A stretch of 64,000 nucleotides of DNA, from contig SCUJ01000006.1 of the NCBI GenBank assembly GCA_004297165.1, positions 496,001 through 560,000 on the forward strand. The letters run 5' to 3'. Under the pieces are notes generated by a model. That model was not told the origin of the DNA, did no database searches, and worked only from the letters and a program-made list of their open reading frames with translations. Below, one piece after another: positions 56,008 through 64,000 of the stretch. The stretch's first letter is position 1, and each line of letters begins with the position of its first letter. The DNA comes from Gammaproteobacteria bacterium (GTDB lineage: Bacteria > Pseudomonadota > Gammaproteobacteria > Eutrophobiales > Eutrophobiaceae). A program made the translations under genes and the position numbers.

Positions 56008-56829
56008 TTACCTTCCCCAGTATTTGCCCGTGACGACCAGCGGGATAGAGATCGAGGTGATCACCCTGCCCCGCCCTTCGACTTCCCGGCTCGAAAACTC
56101 CAGATCCAGCCGACATTCGGGCACGGATTTGCTACCCGTGATGGGAATGATCACCACCCCTTTACCCTGGGGTGGCAGATCCACGATCCCTCCATCCAAG
56201 CCTCGTGTTATGGGGTGTCTAAAATCGAAAGTGTCCGTACAACCGATGAGATCTTTACGCGAAACATAAAGCTGGCCATGCTGCGCCGACAGGTTTGTGA
56301 TCAAGATGCGCACGAGTTTTGCGTCATTCCTCTCCATTGCCTCGATGTTATGCTCCAGCTTGAGGTCCTGCTCTGCCAACTCGACGGAGAGGGGCGTACG
56401 GAGTGTTAGCTGATCGTTCAGTGTGACCTCGCCGGTGATTAGATTCTCGAACTTATCCCCATAGGCGATTGTATAGCGGACCGTGGCCGGGTAGCTCGCG
56501 ATGTGGGGTCCGGCCCGGAACACCCGGTGCGCCCAGCCTGACCCCGGCACGACGGCCGTTGTGTGATAGTCGAGGTAATAATTCCCAACCGTGGATCTCG
56601 TGAATGCCCACCCCTCCGCTGCGGGTAAATGCTCGATCGAGAAAAAGATGCTGGTCTTCATGGGGACATCAGTCAGGTTGCGCACGATGACGTTGACCTC
56701 CGGGTAATCGGAGGTCACGCGCGATTCAAACTGCTCCACCATCACCGTGTTCCCGTCGCCCAAGGCCGGGCCGGGCATCACCGCCAGACACCATATGACC
56801 AGTGCGATGAGGCGATAGGAAGTTAACAT
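56008..56829 (-). CDS. Secreted protein of unknown function
   Basis: The 273-aa product starts with a signal peptide (MLTSYRLIALVIWCLAVMPGPALG) and continues as an all-beta protein with two Ig-like or CARDB-like halves (VNVIVRNLTDVPMKTSIFFS; LVRILITNLSAQHGQLYVS). I do not recognise a family. ATG 56829 is preferred because the preceding frame ends TAA overlapping it (ATGTTAA), suggesting coupling to an upstream gene now reduced to a remnant. Its stop touches the RHS fragment. Confidence 0.65.
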   Translation of the reverse strand: MLTSYRLIALVIWCLAVMPGPALGDGNTVMVEQFESRVTSDYPEVNVIVRNLTDVPMKTSIFFSIEHLPAAEGWAFTRSTVGNYYLDYHTTAVVPGSGWAHRVFRAGPHIASYPATVRYTIAYGDKFENLITGEVTLNDQLTLRTPLSVELAEQDLKLEHNIEAMERNDAKLVRILITNLSAQHGQLYVSRKDLIGCTDTFDFRHPITRGLDGGIVDLPPQGKGVVIIPITGSKSVPECRLDLEFSSREVEGRGRVITSISIPLVVTGKYWGR

Positions 56830-57005
56830 TCTTTGGCTCCCACGTCCTTGCATGCCTGATACCGCTCGAGTTGACGCATCAGATCGCTACTGTTTAATGG
56901 ACCGTCATACATATGATTATTAAACTGCGGTCCGAACGTGCCGTTCAGATTTTGATCGAGTTGCCAGTTGTAGGCATCGATCTCGGATAGCCGAGTACTG
57001 GACCC
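56823..57005 (-). pseudogene. C-terminal remnant of an unidentified gene
   Basis: An open frame of about 60 codons with no start reads ...IDAYNWQLDQNLNGTFGPQF, then MYDGPLNSSDLMRQLERYQ, ending KECXX-like at a TAA that overlaps the ATG of the secreted-protein gene. A stop (57006-57008) precedes it, so only the last part of a coding sequence seems to survive. Confidence 0.4.
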
Positions 57006-57047
57006 TTAAAGGTCTATGGAACCGCATGCCTAGGATTACCAGTTCGA

Positions 57048-58463
57048 TTATTCCGGAGGAGACACGCCCACGCCATGGCGTAAGGCGTCTTCTTCTTCGA
57101 GTTCAACCATTTTCCGGCTGTTGCTGGGGATATGTGTCGGGATCAGGAAGAAACTGGTTACCGTTAAAACGATCACCCCGGCGATCGCGAATAAAAACAT
57201 GCTGACCGGGGGCGCCGGATCCATCTTGAAATAAAATGTCGCGGCCCAGGGGCTTGCGACTGCCCCGATCCGCGAAAACGTCTGCGCCATGCCCACGGCG
57301 GAGGCGCGAATCTCGGTCGGGTAGGAATGGGCGCTGACCGCGTACAGAAATGCCTGCATGCCATTGATGGATGCCCCCGCAACCAGACACGCGGCGAGCA
57401 AGGAAGGATTTGCGACGTTATCCACAAGCAACAGCATGGCCAGCGCCGCTGTCGCCAAGCCGCCCACCGCGGCGAGTATGGTCCCGACATATTTGGAACC
57501 GAACCAGTTGATGAATAAGGCCCCGCCAACGGATCCCAGCGCGGCGCCGCCGCTGAAGACAGTCAGTCCCATCCTGGATGTGCCTGCCTCCAGACCGGAG
57601 TTGGTGAGCAGCGTCGGCAGATAGTTGGTGAACACATAGAGCACGAAACTGTTGATCGCGAAGGCGGTCCAGATGAAGGTTGTACGGGCGCGAAAATCGG
57701 TATTCCACAAGGTCGAAAACCAGTGGCTGGAACGTTTCCCCGCTTCAACGACAACAAACTCCTCGGTCCCGTCGAACCGGTTTTCGCCCAGCAATCGATT
57801 TAGAGTGTGCGCCAGGCGTTTGTGCAGTTCCGGGTGTTTGGCCAGGTACTTGGGCGATTCCGGCAACAGGAACGAAAACAGCACGAACATTGCCAGAGGG
57901 ACCATGGAACCCACCAAAAACATGCCGCGCCAGCCGCCGCTCTCGAGCACCGGTCCCGAGATCAATCCGCCCAAGGCCCCGCCCAGAGGTATTGCCACGA
58001 TGACAGCGGCCACGACCACGCTCCGGATGTTTTTGTTGGTCCATTCCGACACAAGTGTCGTCGCCAGAGGGGTAATCCCGCCGAGACCGAAACCCATGAT
58101 CAGCCGGCCTGTTATCAAGATATCGAGGTTACTGGAGAAATAACATATCAACGAGCCCAGGAACAACAACGAGAGACAGGAGACATAGGCTCGTTTACGA
58201 CCGACGCGATCGCCCAGCCAACCGAGCAGGACAGAGCCAATCGCCATACCAATCAATCCGGCGCTGTTCACCGGCCCCAGATCGCCGCGGGTGATGCCGA
58301 AATCAGCGACCAGCGGATCGGCGATATAGCCCATGATGAACAAATCGAAACCGTCGGCCAGCATGATGACGATCATCATCAAGGCAATGCCGCAGGGCAT
58401 CCAGAAAAAACCCGCGGAATCGATCACCGCGCCAACATCAACTTTATTATTTTTCATAGTCAT
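57048..58463 (-). CDS. MFS transporter, aromatic acid:H+ symporter (AAHS)-like
   Basis: The 471-aa protein has 12 predicted helices with the DGFDLFIMGY motif in helix 1, characteristic of AAHS carriers, and GWLGDRVGRKRAY in loop 2-3. Members import aromatic acids such as 4-hydroxybenzoate, protocatechuate or benzoate, and some carry other carboxylates. No ring-cleavage gene is in the window. It is divergent from the NmrA-like gene, and the 185-base gap contains an 18-bp palindrome. Confidence 0.85.
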   Translation of the reverse strand: MTMKNNKVDVGAVIDSAGFFWMPCGIALMMIVIMLADGFDLFIMGYIADPLVADFGITRGDLGPVNSAGLIGMAIGSVLLGWLGDRVGRKRAYVSCLSLLFLGSLICYFSSNLDILITGRLIMGFGLGGITPLATTLVSEWTNKNIRSVVVAAVIVAIPLGGALGGLISGPVLESGGWRGMFLVGSMVPLAMFVLFSFLLPESPKYLAKHPELHKRLAHTLNRLLGENRFDGTEEFVVVEAGKRSSHWFSTLWNTDFRARTTFIWTAFAINSFVLYVFTNYLPTLLTNSGLEAGTSRMGLTVFSGGAALGSVGGALFINWFGSKYVGTILAAVGGLATAALAMLLLVDNVANPSLLAACLVAGASINGMQAFLYAVSAHSYPTEIRASAVGMAQTFSRIGAVASPWAATFYFKMDPAPPVSMFLFAIAGVIVLTVTSFFLIPTHIPSNSRKMVELEEEDALRHGVGVSPPE

Positions 58464-58589
58464 TGGTTTTGTATTTATCCTGTCCGTGGCATGCTATGCC
58501 GCAAGTCGGAAACACAACCAGTTTAACGCAACGGTATAATAATTAGATAGACATCATTTGACCTGTTCGAATCCTTGATCAACCATTTA

Positions 58590-58607
58590 TTTGCGCCCAG
58601 GCGCAAA
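58590..58607. promoter_or_regulatory. 18-bp palindrome TTTGCGCC-CA-GGCGCAAA
   Basis: The 8-bp arms are perfect with a 2-base centre, placed about 40 bases before the NmrA-like ATG and in the shared region with the AAHS gene. This size and symmetry fit an operator. Alternatively, with a CCAG loop and the following ATTTTT (58608-58613), it could be a small terminator or attenuator on the plus strand. Confidence 0.45.
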
Positions 58608-58648
58608 ATTTTTGCTGCACAACACTTAAATAATATGGGGGGACATGC

Positions 58649-59563
58649 ATGACCATCCTGATTACCGGCGCCTCCGGCCAATACGGCCGCTCGGTCACCG
58701 ACAAACTCATAGCGCGCGGCCTGGCACGCGAGCTGGTGCTCCTGACCCGCAAGCCCGAAAAACTGGCGGATCGCACGACGGTTGGCTGTCAGGTGCGGTA
58801 CGGCGATTTCGATAAACCGTCGAGCCTTGCCGCCGCAATGCAGGGGATCGACAGGATGTTGCTGATCAGCGGTACGCGCGTGGGCAAGCGGGTCGCGCAA
58901 CACAAGGCGGCGATCGACGCCGCAGCCTCCGCCGGGGTGAAACAGATCATCTATACAAGCGTCGTTGGCATCACGCCGCAAAATCCCGCGATCGTCATCC
59001 GCGACCATGGCCCGACGGAGGAGTTGATTAAGGCCAGCGGCTGCGCCTGGACAATCTTGCGCGATCAACATTATGCCGACGCCATGGTCGTCAATATGGG
59101 ACCGAATTACATCCGTTCCGGCCAGTGGCTGACCAGCACCGCGGGCGGCCGGGAGGCCCTGGTCTGGCGCGAGGATTGCGTCGAATCCGCGGTAGCGGTC
59201 CTGACCAACGCGGGGCATGCAGGCAAGACGTACAACATCACCGGACCGGAATTATTGAACTTCGGCGATATAGCGCGGATGCTCACCGAGGTGAGCGGTC
59301 ACGAGGTGAAACTGGTCGAGACCACGGATGAAGGCATGTTCGCGATGTTTGATGCGATGGGCATCCCGCGCGAACCGGTCGACGATCAGGTTGTCTCCGG
59401 CGTGCCATGGAACAGTAACGACATGGTGAGTTTCGAGGCTGCGATCCGCGGCGGGCATTTCGCGATCATCTCCGACGACGTGGAAAAACTCACCGGCCGC
59501 AAGCCACGAGGCGTGCGGCAACTGGTCGAAGCCAACGCGGCAATGCTGCGCGCCGCGAAATAG
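58649..59563 (+). CDS. NmrA-like NAD(P)-binding protein (SDR family, QorB type)
   Basis: The 304-aa protein begins MTILITGASGQYGRSVTDKL, an atypical-SDR Rossmann motif, and continues with GTRVGKRVAQHKAAIDAAASA and YTSVVGITPQNPA, as in NAD(P)H-binding NmrA/quinone-reductase-like proteins. It lacks a Tyr-x3-Lys catalytic pair, so it may be a redox sensor or a quinone reductase. A GGGGGGA ribosome-binding site precedes it. The SDR gene follows on the same strand after 59 bases. Confidence 0.83.
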   Translation: MTILITGASGQYGRSVTDKLIARGLARELVLLTRKPEKLADRTTVGCQVRYGDFDKPSSLAAAMQGIDRMLLISGTRVGKRVAQHKAAIDAAASAGVKQIIYTSVVGITPQNPAIVIRDHGPTEELIKASGCAWTILRDQHYADAMVVNMGPNYIRSGQWLTSTAGGREALVWREDCVESAVAVLTNAGHAGKTYNITGPELLNFGDIARMLTEVSGHEVKLVETTDEGMFAMFDAMGIPREPVDDQVVSGVPWNSNDMVSFEAAIRGGHFAIISDDVEKLTGRKPRGVRQLVEANAAMLRAAK

Positions 59564-59622
59564 TAACGTTTCGATCTCCATCGGAACAACTTTTCAAGTT
59601 GTTAAATACGAGGGCCACACTC

Positions 59623-60447
59623 ATGTCTGCGCGGATCAAGAATCTGTTTACCTTGTTGTTTATCCTGGCATCGGGTCTGACCGGTCATTCACCCCTGGCT
59701 GAAACTGTGCTGATCACGGGCTCGAACCAGGGGATCGGCCTCGAGTTCGCAAGACAATATGCTGCCCGCGGCTGGACCGTCATCGCCACCCATCGCCGCG
59801 AAACCACTCCCGACTCTCTGGCGCAGTTGGCCGCGGAATTTCCGCAGGTGCGCATCGAACGCATGGACGTGACGGACGCCGCGCAGATTGAGGGGCTCGG
59901 CGCCAAGTTGAAAGGGATGCCCATCGATGTGCTGCTTAATAATGCCGGCATGGTCAGAACCGATCCGCTGGACCAGCCCGGCGGCAATGCCAACCAGTTG
60001 TTCGGCACGCTTGACTACAAACTGCTGGATGACTTCATCCACACGAATGTTGCCGGCCCGCTGAAGATCTGCGAAACCTTCATCGAGAACGTCAAGGCGA
60101 GCAAACAGAAAAAGATCGTCGCGATCAGCTCGGCGGCAGGCACCATCACAATGCCGCCGTTCATGCCCAACGGGGCCCCCATCCCGGACCACTACTGGTA
60201 TCGCATCAGCAAGACCGCGTTAAACAGCGCGATGCGCCTGCTGAGCGCGCAATTCAAGGGAGATGGCGTGACGGTCGTGATGTTTCATCCCGGCGGCGTG
60301 AAGGTGGAGAGCTTTGGCGACCTGGATATCCCCGGACTTGAGTCGCCTGAGGCGGCGATCGGCAAGATGATCCGGACTATCGATGGGCTGAATCTGAAAG
60401 ATTCAGGGCGCTTCCTGCAGAACGACGGGAAGGATCAACCCTGGTAG
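59623..60447 (+). CDS. Short-chain dehydrogenase/reductase with signal-like N-terminus
   Basis: The 274-aa protein has a classical SDR core: TGSNQGIGLEFARQYA (cofactor), NNAGM, a catalytic Ser in ISSAAGT and the Tyr-x3-Lys pair in YRISKTALNSAM. It resembles C-factor/CsgA-like SDRs. Unusually, a basic start and a hydrophobic stretch (MSARIKNLFTLLFILASGLT) precede the Rossmann strand, as in a signal peptide or anchor. ATG 59623 is chosen over 59599 because the signal-like segment starts there, with GAGGG 5-10 bases upstream. Substrate unknown. Confidence 0.85.
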   Translation: MSARIKNLFTLLFILASGLTGHSPLAETVLITGSNQGIGLEFARQYAARGWTVIATHRRETTPDSLAQLAAEFPQVRIERMDVTDAAQIEGLGAKLKGMPIDVLLNNAGMVRTDPLDQPGGNANQLFGTLDYKLLDDFIHTNVAGPLKICETFIENVKASKQKKIVAISSAAGTITMPPFMPNGAPIPDHYWYRISKTALNSAMRLLSAQFKGDGVTVVMFHPGGVKVESFGDLDIPGLESPEAAIGKMIRTIDGLNLKDSGRFLQNDGKDQPW

Positions 60448-60463
60448 GGAGGATGTACAGGAA

Positions 60464-61003
60464 TCACACCTCGACAAACTTCGCGCCGAAACAGCCGGCG
60501 ATTTGCATGGCATCACGCAACAACTCCGACACCACGAGCGCGCCGGAACCGTCGTTGACATTGAAGATGTGCATGCCTTCCGGCACCCGTTCGCGATCCA
60601 GATAGAGTTTGGTCACCGGACGATAACGCAAGGCATGCTGGTCATTGCAGGTTATTTTACTGTAGACAGACCGCGATTCATCGAGGCAGTCGAGAACTCG
60701 TCTCACCTTAAGTATGCCATAGCCGGGGGTATTGCTTACCATAATGGGCTTAATCTCCACATCGGCGCCCGCGATCTTCTCGATAACTGCCGCCAGTTCC
60801 AGACCGATGATCGGCAGGTCGAAACTGGTCATGGTGAATTCCAGCGGTCTGCCCCGGCGGCTGATTTCAACGCTCGGCATCTCCCCGGCGGATGTCTGGC
60901 CGTCGCCGGCATGTAGAAACGCCGCTCCCCGCCAGCGTTTCACATCCCCCAAATACCAGCGCCCGGGGATCCGGATGTCATCGATGAGTTGAAAATATCG
61001 CAT
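60464..61003 (-). CDS. Imm11-family (DUF1629) protein
   Basis: The 179-aa protein matches the Imm11 / MXAN_0049 family as I remember it: GYGILKVRRVLDCLDESRSV in the middle and HIFNVNDGSGALVVSELLRDA then FVEV at the end. Members act as immunity proteins in polymorphic toxin systems or stand alone. No toxin gene is adjacent; the RHS tip lies about 4.5 kb away. It converges on the SDR gene with a 16-base gap. Confidence 0.7.
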   Translation of the reverse strand: MRYFQLIDDIRIPGRWYLGDVKRWRGAAFLHAGDGQTSAGEMPSVEISRRGRPLEFTMTSFDLPIIGLELAAVIEKIAGADVEIKPIMVSNTPGYGILKVRRVLDCLDESRSVYSKITCNDQHALRYRPVTKLYLDRERVPEGMHIFNVNDGSGALVVSELLRDAMQIAGCFGAKFVEV

Positions 61004-61200
61004 CGTTTCTTTGTGTCTGTTTTCAGTTCTTATGAATACTGTCGCCAGACTTGCTAGATGGCTGGCTTGAATCTAAATCCCGGATTGGAGGTTGGCGTCT
61101 TATTTATCGATTATTACAGACGCAATTTAAGTATTTATCCATGAGGAGTAAATACCCTAAAAAGAGTAGGTTTGATGGAGGGAGGTTGGAGCAATCGAAG

Positions 61201-61228
61201 CGGGAGCGGCTCTTGGGAGTCGCTCCCG
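61201..61228. repeat. REP-like palindrome after the diaphorase operon
   Basis: CGGGAGCG (61201-61208) and CGCTCCCG (61221-61228) form a perfect 8-bp stem with a 12-base loop, 6 bases after the stop of the minus-strand gene. There is no T tract on the minus side, so a dispersed palindrome or factor-dependent end signal is likelier than an intrinsic terminator. The rest of 61004-61234 shows nothing. Confidence 0.5.
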
Positions 61229-61234
61229 TAACTG

Positions 61235-61867
61235 CTAGGCGCTGGCTGTTTTTGCGCGGGTATCGATCTTTTGTAACGAGGGCGAGAGGGAGATAAGGGC
61301 CTCGGTCAGGACAAAAGCGGCCTGGAGAGCCGAGGTCGGACACAACGGGAAGCACTCTTTACAATCCCAGCATTCCACGGCGGCAAGCTCGGGGATGAAG
61401 TTGATCTCGCGACAGGGACCGCGATCCAGAAAGCCGACGACGTTTTTCTTTTTGACCTCGGCGCAGTAGCGCACACAGAGCCCGCAAAGGATGCAGAACG
61501 ATGGCTCCTTGGGGAAACGGTCCTTGTCGGCATGGTAATCCTCCGCAATCGCCTTCAAGACCTCGGATTCCGGGGCATAGGCCAGCAACTGCTCGGTCAG
61601 TACCTTGCGAATCTTGTCGATCTGGGGGCTGCGGGTCCAAACCACCAGGTCGTTCGCCGCGGGATAGATACAGGCCGCGACCAGGTTGGTTCTGCCACCG
61701 GATTCAGCCTCCACCGTGCAGAGCCGGCAGCCGCCAAAGGATTCCAGTTTCTCGTGGTGGCAGACCGTGGGGATATCGATGCCGGCCTTGCGCGCGGCAT
61801 CCAGGATGGTCTTGCCGGCCTCGACGGTGACTTCCTTGCCGTCGATCTTCAAACGGATCTCGCTCAT
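61235..61867 (-). CDS. HoxU/NuoG-N-terminus-like iron-sulfur subunit of an NADH diaphorase
   Basis: The 210-aa protein has an N-terminal 2Fe-2S domain (about 1-80, cysteines in TVCHHE, GGCRLC and VAACIYP) and a ferredoxin part with two clusters (FCILCGLCVRYC and CWDCKECFPLCP). The intermediate His/Cys cluster segment normally found in HoxU and NuoG is missing: the region 85-130 has no cysteine. It passes electrons between the NuoF-like subunit and a partner enzyme. Its ATG overlaps the stop of the NuoF-like gene (ATGA). It is the last gene of the operon. Confidence 0.87.
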   Translation of the reverse strand: MSEIRLKIDGKEVTVEAGKTILDAARKAGIDIPTVCHHEKLESFGGCRLCTVEAESGGRTNLVAACIYPAANDLVVWTRSPQIDKIRKVLTEQLLAYAPESEVLKAIAEDYHADKDRFPKEPSFCILCGLCVRYCAEVKKKNVVGFLDRGPCREINFIPELAAVECWDCKECFPLCPTSALQAAFVLTEALISLSPSLQKIDTRAKTASA

Positions 61868-63804
61868 GTTGCCTTGCTCTCTTTCTCGGATTTGGTTTCC
61901 CTGATGAGGATCCTCGCTTCCTCCGGAATCGCCGCGGGAACCGGGTCGCCGGAGAGCCGCATGGCCGCCCCGAACCGTGTCGGACAGACTTCGAAACAGG
62001 TGCCGCAACGGTTGCATACCGCCTGATCGATGATATGGATCTTGTCCTTGCCGCCCGAGATCGCCCCGGAGGTGCATTTACGGAAGCAGATCAGGCAGGC
62101 CTGGCATTGCTCAGGATCGATGTAGTAGGAGATCAGTTTCTTGCAAACGAACGCGGGACACCGCTTGTTGTGGATGTGCGCCTCGTATTCATGACGGAAA
62201 TAGCGCAATGTGCTCAGCACCGGATTGGCGGCGCTGCGTCCCAGTGCGCACAGCGAGGCGCGGGTAGAGAGGCAGATCTCCTCGAGCAGTTCGATGTCGC
62301 CTTCCTTGCCTCGGCCTTCGGTGATGTCGGTCAGGATCCGGTGCATCTGCTTGATGCCTTCCCGGCAGGGCGAACATTTGCCGCAGGATTCGCCGGAGAG
62401 GAAATTCAGGAAGTAGCGGGCGACATCCACCATGCAGGTGTCCTCATCCATGACGATCATGCCACCTGAACCCATGATGGCCCCGAACTTGGTCAGTTCG
62501 TCGAAATCGACCTGGATATCCAGATGTTCCTCGGGGATGCAGCCGCCCGCAGGACCGCCGGTCTGCACGGCCTTGAACTTCTTGTTTTTCGGGATGCCGC
62601 CGCCCACCTTGTAGATGATGTCCCTGAGCGTGACGCCCATCGGCACCTCGACCAGACCGGTGTTGTTTACCTTGCCCACCAGGGAAAATATCTTCGTCCC
62701 CTTGCTGCCTTTGGTGCCCATTCCGGCGAACCAGTCCGCCCCGTTGTTAACGATCAACGGCACGTTGGCCCAGGTCTCTACATTATTGATATTGGTGGGT
62801 TTGCCCCACAAGCCGCGGGTGGCTGGAAACGGCGGTCGGGCGCGCGGTTCTCCCGCCCTGCCCTCCAGAGAGGCCAGCAGTGCGGTCTCTTCGCCGCAAA
62901 TGAAGGCCCCGGCGCCCCGATGGACCTCGATGCTGAAATCGAAACCCGATCCGAGGATGTTCTTGCCCAGCAGGCCGCGCTCCTCCGCCAGCCGGATGGC
63001 GGAAAGCACGTTCTCCACCGCGAGTGGATATTCCTGGCGAACATAGATGTAGCCTTCGCTGGCGCCGATGGCATAGGCGCCGATGATGAGTCCCTCCAGG
63101 ACGCCGAAGGGATTGCCCTCCATCAGCGAACGGTCCATATAGGCGCCGGGGTCGCCTTCATCGCAGTTGACGATGACGTATTTCCTGTCGCCCAGCGCAT
63201 TGCGCGCCGCTTCCCACTTGATGCCGGCCGGGAAACCGCCGCCGCCCCGGCCGCGCAGATTCGCCTTTTTCACCTCGGCGATGACCGCCTCCGGTCCCAT
63301 GTCGAATGCCTTGACCATGGCCGAGTAGCCGCCGACGGCGAGATAGTCGTTCAGATTCTTGGGGTCGAGTTTGACGTTGTTGGCCAAGACACTGCGCTGC
63401 TGGTGTTTATAAAAGGGAATCTCGAATTCGTGAGTGGCCTTTTCGCCAGTCGCCGGGTCCTTGTACAAAAGACGCTCGACGACCTTTTTCTCTTTGACGG
63501 TCTTCGCGATGATCTCCGGGACGTCTTTCGGCGTAACCTGGATATAACTGATCTCTTCGGGCGAGATCACCATGTTCGGACCTTTTTCGCAGAAACCATG
63601 GCAGCCGGTCTTGCGGAATTCCACCGATCCGTTCAAGCCTTGCTTCTCGAACTCCTCATGGATGGCCGCGGCCACCTTGCCGCTGCCGGTGGCGTTGCAC
63701 GCCGTGCCCGAGCAGAGCGTTATGCAGACCTTGTCCGGATCGCGTCCGGCCAGGATCTCCTCACGGAGATGTTCGAGATCGGCGGGTGAATTCAGTTTCG
63801 ACAT
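61864..63804 (-). CDS. NuoF-like flavoprotein with C-terminal ferredoxin domain (HndC/HydB/HoxF type)
   Basis: The 646-aa protein has four parts: an N-terminal thioredoxin-like [2Fe-2S] domain (CSGTAC near 31-36, CHGFC near 68-72) and the FMN/NADH core (LRGRGGGGFPAGIKWEAA, GAGAFICGEETALLASLEG). A [4Fe-4S] segment (ESCGKCSPCREG) and two extra [4Fe-4S] motifs at the end (CQACLICFRKC, CNRCGTCFEVC) follow. This matches the diaphorase subunits of multimeric hydrogenases and related NAD(P)-linked enzymes, some of which bifurcate electrons. The catalytic partner should lie upstream of the window end. Confidence 0.9.
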   Translation of the reverse strand: MSKLNSPADLEHLREEILAGRDPDKVCITLCSGTACNATGSGKVAAAIHEEFEKQGLNGSVEFRKTGCHGFCEKGPNMVISPEEISYIQVTPKDVPEIIAKTVKEKKVVERLLYKDPATGEKATHEFEIPFYKHQQRSVLANNVKLDPKNLNDYLAVGGYSAMVKAFDMGPEAVIAEVKKANLRGRGGGGFPAGIKWEAARNALGDRKYVIVNCDEGDPGAYMDRSLMEGNPFGVLEGLIIGAYAIGASEGYIYVRQEYPLAVENVLSAIRLAEERGLLGKNILGSGFDFSIEVHRGAGAFICGEETALLASLEGRAGEPRARPPFPATRGLWGKPTNINNVETWANVPLIVNNGADWFAGMGTKGSKGTKIFSLVGKVNNTGLVEVPMGVTLRDIIYKVGGGIPKNKKFKAVQTGGPAGGCIPEEHLDIQVDFDELTKFGAIMGSGGMIVMDEDTCMVDVARYFLNFLSGESCGKCSPCREGIKQMHRILTDITEGRGKEGDIELLEEICLSTRASLCALGRSAANPVLSTLRYFRHEYEAHIHNKRCPAFVCKKLISYYIDPEQCQACLICFRKCTSGAISGGKDKIHIIDQAVCNRCGTCFEVCPTRFGAAMRLSGDPVPAAIPEEARILIRETKSEKESKAT

Positions 63805-63813
63805 GGGATGCCC

Positions 63814-64000
63814 TTATTGATAACCTTTCAACAGGTCGGCGGCCATGGCGGGCGCCAGCTTGCCGAGGTGCTGTTCATCGATCTCCATCACCGGACCCAG
63901 GGCGCAGCAACCGAGGCAGTTGACCGTCTCCAGACTGAATTTGAGATCGGCGTCGGTCTCGCCCGGCTGAATGCCGGTGATGTTCTGCACCACCTCCAGG
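63814..64000 (-). CDS. NuoE-like [2Fe-2S] subunit (5' end outside window)
   Basis: The last 61 codons of a thioredoxin-fold 2Fe-2S protein are visible: EVVQNITGIQPGETD, the cluster motif VNCLGCCALGPVMEID and LAPAMAADLLKGYQ before TAA. This is the C-terminal half of a NuoE/HoxE/HndA-type protein. It lies 9 bases upstream of the NuoF-like gene and belongs to the same operon. Confidence 0.88.
   Translation of the reverse strand, partial: LEVVQNITGIQPGETDADLKFSLETVNCLGCCALGPVMEIDEQHLGKLAPAMAADLLKGYQ

Overview
The window looks like a chromosomal segment of a Gram-negative gammaproteobacterium. The evidence is the gene order nusA-infB-rbfA-truB-rpsO-pnp and rpsP-rimM-trmD-rplS, xerD close to dsbC, an LPS Kdo transferase (waaA), and a tRNA set with CCA encoded in the genes. 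I cannot name the genus. The metabolic genes suggest an anaerobe or facultative chemotroph that handles formate. GC content is moderately high, except for one AT-rich patch near 12.6-12.7 kb.

Layout. 1-7.7 kb: translation and RNA genes, from a truncated nusA to pnp and a terminator. 7.8-12.6 kb: an unknown P-loop protein, homoserine O-succinyltransferase, rimO, a BASS transporter and 5-formyl-THF cyclo-ligase. 12.9-20.7 kb: the rpsP operon, xerD, an isolated PilB/GspE-type ATPase, dsbC, a DUF3108 protein and waaA. 20.7-33.3 kb: a formate block on the minus strand. It holds an NAD-linked formate dehydrogenase (Cys-type catalytic subunit plus a fused NuoE-NuoF subunit), a 1117-aa CPBP membrane protease on the plus strand, and a second formate dehydrogenase. 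The second enzyme is read through an in-frame UGA with a clear bacterial SECIS hairpin, so it is a selenoprotein. It follows an adrenodoxin-reductase-type ferredoxin-NADP reductase and a 7Fe ferredoxin in one apparent operon, behind a possible FNR-class promoter. 33.7-43.6 kb: lpdA, DUF1993, GGDEF-EAL, a DamX-like AAA-SPOR protein, a UPF0210/ACT pair and a SulP-STAS-cNMP transporter. 43.6-47.0 kb: udgB-uvrC-pgsA and three tRNA genes (Gly, Cys, Leu).

47.1-64 kb is more accessory. It holds an MFS carrier divergent from a three-gene FAD / Fe-S(CCG) / FAD dehydrogenase cluster of unknown substrate, and a VapBC pair. Next come a 5'-truncated, frameshifted RHS tip with a zincin-like toxin domain and an adjacent candidate immunity gene, secreted and remnant genes, and an AAHS-type MFS carrier. 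The stretch ends with an NmrA-like protein, an SDR with a signal-like N-terminus, an orphan Imm11 protein, and the end of an NADH-diaphorase operon (NuoE/NuoF-ferredoxin/HoxU-like) whose partner lies beyond the window.

How it fits together (inference). Three separate redox modules connect formate or another donor to pyridine nucleotides: NAD through the NuoEF-like subunit at 23.4-25.1 kb, possibly NADPH through FdxA and the ferredoxin reductase at 31.5-33.3 kb, and a third NAD(P)H module at 61.2-64 kb. The least explained systems are the ferredoxin/NADP-linked selenoprotein FDH operon, the FAD/Fe-S/FAD cluster, and the RHS tip with its neighbour.
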